Source: Ficedula albicollis (Eukaryota; Chordata; Aves; Passeriformes; Muscicapidae). Taken from it: a stretch of 64,000 nt of DNA. Location of the stretch: assembly GCF_000247815.1 (NCBI RefSeq), contig NC_021675.1, positions 63,988,668 to 64,052,667 on the forward strand. Reading direction: 5' to 3'. The translations under genes and the position numbers were made by a program. This document shows positions 60,901 through 64,000 of this stretch, in pieces. Under the pieces are notes generated by a model, which worked only from the letters and a program-made list of their open reading frames with translations, was not told where the DNA came from and ran no database searches. How positions within the stretch are numbered: position 1 is the stretch's first letter; the number at the start of each line of letters is the position of its first letter.

Positions 60901-63900
60901 TCTCTGGCATTGCTGCCTTGGAGCTGAAGTGGGAAGTTCAGCTGCAGGGGCAGCAGGAGGCAGCTGCTGTCCTGTGGTCTGGGTGACTGCTGACCTGCAT
61001 GGGCTGTGTCCCTGGGGAAGTTTGATGCCCACATTTGAACAAGTAGATCCCAGACTTTCAGGGTGTTCTGCCAGAAGCCCCAATGGTTTGGCAGATTTTC
61101 CAAGCTCATGCCCCTTCTTGCTTTCATTGATGTCCGTCTTAATTATTTTATATAAACTGTTCCTTGCTGCATGAAAGAGTGTTCTGAATGTGTGAGAAGG
61201 AGACTTTGTTGTCTCTTATTACTCATGTAATTAGGCAGTACTGGTAACTTTATGTAAAGGAATATGAAAATATTTAGGTTGCTTTTGGCCAAACGCCTTG
61301 CAAACTCAGAATCCCCTGAATTTACATGAATTTCATATTTTTCTGGGGTTGCTGTGAACTCTAGAGGAGTTTAGCTAGTTAGGTACAGCAAGTCTGTTTA
61401 GGGTTTTCTGTCTTTTTGTTGTCATATATCAACCTCTTAAATAATGAATTAAGCCACTGCCATCAATAATGGCTGGGAAACATTCTCATAGTTAAACCAT
61501 GACCAGCCCACCAGCTTTAAGAGCCAGCAGTGAAAATGCTTGTCACCAGCTCTGCGAACAGTGGAGTGTGCAAGTCTTAAACAGGACTGGCTCTGTAGGA
61601 CTAAGGAAACAAATGGAAGGCTTGCTGTTTTATTAGCTCAACAAACTGCATTTCACTCCTGTCTCTGTTGCCTTTCCTGCATAGCAGTGTATGCCCCGTT
61701 CCCAAAACGCTCCTGTAAACAATGGGGAGGGAAGCCTTTTGTGTGGCTTTTGCTAAGATTGCAAGTTGTGTGGGCAATGCAACTCGACAGAATTTCAATG
61801 AGATGTGCAAGCCTGTGTGCTTATGCAAAGGGAAGTATTTCATAATGCCTATTCTCTCTTAATTGACTTATTTTTTTGCACACCGTAATTTATATGAAGG
61901 CAAAAAAAGGGAAAGTGCTTTGGCAAAACAGTCAAGCTGTCTTTGAAGAACCCAAGAAATTTTGTCTGGATAGATTTATTCATTCTGTAATTAAAACACT
62001 TTGATGCAAACATGACATGCTCCAGAAATTGTAAACTGCTCTGCTTAGTACTCCAAAGGTCTTGCCTCTTTACATTAGTCAAAGTTCTGCTCTGAATTGT
62101 ATATTATGTATTGTTTTGTGGACCACTTGAATTATTTTTAGATAATTGTTTTTTGTTTTCTGGGGTTTTAAAATTTTTTTTAAATTGATTTTTGAATCTA
62201 AGTCTATACCATTTGGCTCCACATGTTACTGAAGAAGTTCAAAAGTTCAAGTTCCTGTTGTCTGTCCTGTAGCCACTTTCATTAGTGATATCTTCACAAA
62301 CATCACTCAATTATATCAGTGAAGAGAGGTTTAGGTTCCTCTTGCAGCACCCAAACTGATGTTCATAGTGAGCAATTGAAACTGATACCTGCATTACATT
62401 ATACAAAGGGTGTGCTGGGCAAAGTATGTGTGTGAGATAGTCTGAACTGAAGCAAAGTAATAGGGCTACAGTAAGTTCATGCTGGCTGCTCCAGCAGTCT
62501 GTGAATGCAGCTTTCCATCCCACTGGCTGCAGAAAGATACAACATTCTCCCTGCACTGGATTCTACTGTGTTGTACTTGCTTATGAATATCTATTTTGTG
62601 CTGCCACTGTAGCAGCAGAACCAAGTCAGAGAAACCTCTCTGGAAGACCCACGAGGTCGGGGTGGTCCTTGGCAGGGGAGAATTCAGATATGTTGGAGTG
62701 GGTGGTCATGGTCAGAGGAGGCATGTGCATTTCTGAGGGCTGAGAGCAAACTGAGATTCCCAGCACAGTGCTGGTAAGTCATGGAAAATCCCTTGGGAAG
62801 GGCAACCAGTCTGCTGCCAGCAAAGTGCTGCCCTGGACCTCGAGGGGCTTTGTCCAAACTTCATCTCCATCCGTGTTCCTGCTGTGCTGCAGTGGAGGGG
62901 CAGCTTCATGGGCCTTGCTCTGGGAGTGAGGGCCATGCTTATTTGCATCCCTTTGAAGCAGGCAACGAGCATTTCTAGTTCAACAGTGAAGAACAGAGCC
63001 ATGGAGCTGGAAATGTGGGATCTTTGGGGAATTTCCTACAGAGGAACCCAGACACCAAGCCTAGTGTGGGAACTCATTTTTCTTGGGAGGATACTTAGGA
63101 GTGATGGGAAAATGGGCTCTGGGAATCTTGACATGGGGACTTCTTCTTCTGAAGCTCATGGAGCTTCACCCTCTCTGAAATCCCAGGTAGGAACTTTCTC
63201 TAGGACCACTAGCCAAAATGTTAGTGGCATGAAGTGAGACCCCTTGTCCCATTGTGCACAGAAGGAGAACTCAGAGAAGCTGCAGTGGGCAGGAAGGTGA
63301 GCAGCCCAGGAAACCCCACTAGCAATCACACAGGCATTACTCTGGTGCCCTTGGCATCAGCAGGGCCTTTTGTTTTGGACTTGGCAAAGAGCAGTGGCTC
63401 CATTCTCCTGAAAGCAAGGGAGGGGAAGGGGAGCTCTACAAAGTGGGATATGGGGTTGGGGTCCCTTGATCTCAGGACAATTCCTTCAGGGCAGAACCTC
63501 TGTGCCCATGTTCTTATCCACACTACTGCAGTCACTGCTCCACATCATTGGGCAAAAATACTGCTTCCAGCTTGTAATGTGCTGCCCAAGCAAATGTAAA
63601 ATATTTAATCTGGCATTGCCAAAAGGGTGCTTTATGACTTCTGCCAAATTACATTATATAAACATAATTAAAGGGTTAGCTTTGTTTGAGTCTGTCATTC
63701 TAAGCAATAAAGATGTCAGATAATTTATTGTTGCATTTTGATACTCACCCTATTAAGCTAATAACTGTTTTTGTGTTTGCATGTATGTATATGAGAGCAG
63801 TGCTCATGGAGTTTGTCTTTTTGAAAGGTGACTGAGTCTGAAGATGTTGCTGATGGAGTCCAGGAACATTCTCTGCTGCAGAACTACCTTCCAGAGTTTG

Positions 63901-64000
63901 CTTTGAGCCTGGATGCAGTTCCCAAAACTGCTTGGGAAGGTCTGAGAGGAACAGGAGTCTGTCCCTGTGCATCAGTGGCAGCAAGAATGTGGTGAGGGGA
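57936..64000. other. Intergenic, right part
   Basis: No gene, RNA or repeat that I can support. No FGFR3 kinase or C-terminal exon was recognised on the minus strand, although that gene is the tail-to-tail neighbour in mammals. Confidence 0.5.

Overview
This is a vertebrate, almost certainly avian, nuclear genomic window. The reasons are a multi-exon GT-AG gene with compact introns (exon 2 to the stop codon spans 17.9 kb), several CR1-type LINE 3' ends with the consensus typical of birds, an A+T-rich background with a sharp CpG island, and the absence of mammalian-type SINEs. CR1 also occurs in turtles and crocodilians, so 'bird' is a strong inference and not proof. No prokaryotic, phage, CRISPR or mobile-operon signal is present. 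The only protein-coding gene I can support is LETM1 on the + strand, encoding the mitochondrial inner-membrane leucine-zipper/EF-hand protein. Twelve coding exons (exon 2 to the last) lie between 18937 and 36792. All have good splice sites and join in one frame to give 710 codons plus a stop, about 50 residues short at the N-terminus compared with my recollection of the 739-residue human protein. LAYOUT: 1-8640 is noncoding DNA upstream of LETM1. By vertebrate synteny (NSD2 is head-to-head with LETM1 in mammals) it may be the 5' flank or first intron of NSD2 on the minus strand, but no NSD2 coding exon was recognised. It holds a near-perfect RFX X-box at 6204-6217 and a twin TISU/YY1 motif on the minus strand at 8812-8848. 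9270-10900 is a CpG island interrupted by a pure C run of 1148 bases (9595-10742); LETM1 exon 1 most likely belongs in or near this damaged stretch. 10900-18936 is intron 1, containing a 20-copy, 55-bp minisatellite organised as 110-bp dimers (11244-12343) and a CR1 copy whose tail is tandemly duplicated. 18937-36792 is the LETM1 coding body. 36793 to about 41170 is the probable 3' UTR, with a proximal and a distal poly(A) signal, and it is interrupted by a second pure C run (38752-39329) set between two copies of a T-tract plus GGCCAA. 41170-64000 is intergenic: a GC-rich island at 44640-44821, a third C run (44822-45588), an 11-bp GGGATCC minisatellite (45589-about 46795), CR1 fragments and simple repeats. 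FGFR3, expected tail-to-tail with LETM1 in mammals, was not recognised here. FUNCTION: LETM1 has a mitochondrial presequence, one transmembrane segment, a matrix ribosome-binding-like LETM1 domain, coiled coils and one C-terminal EF-hand. The family is known for mitochondrial K+/H+ (and proposed Ca2+/H+) exchange and for cristae and volume control. I found no convincing new biological system. The most notable items are the structured minisatellites, an EF-hand loop with Asn at position 12, a possible minus-strand TISU exon, many 41-182 bp local tandem duplications, and poly-C blocks that look like assembly artefacts hiding real sequence.
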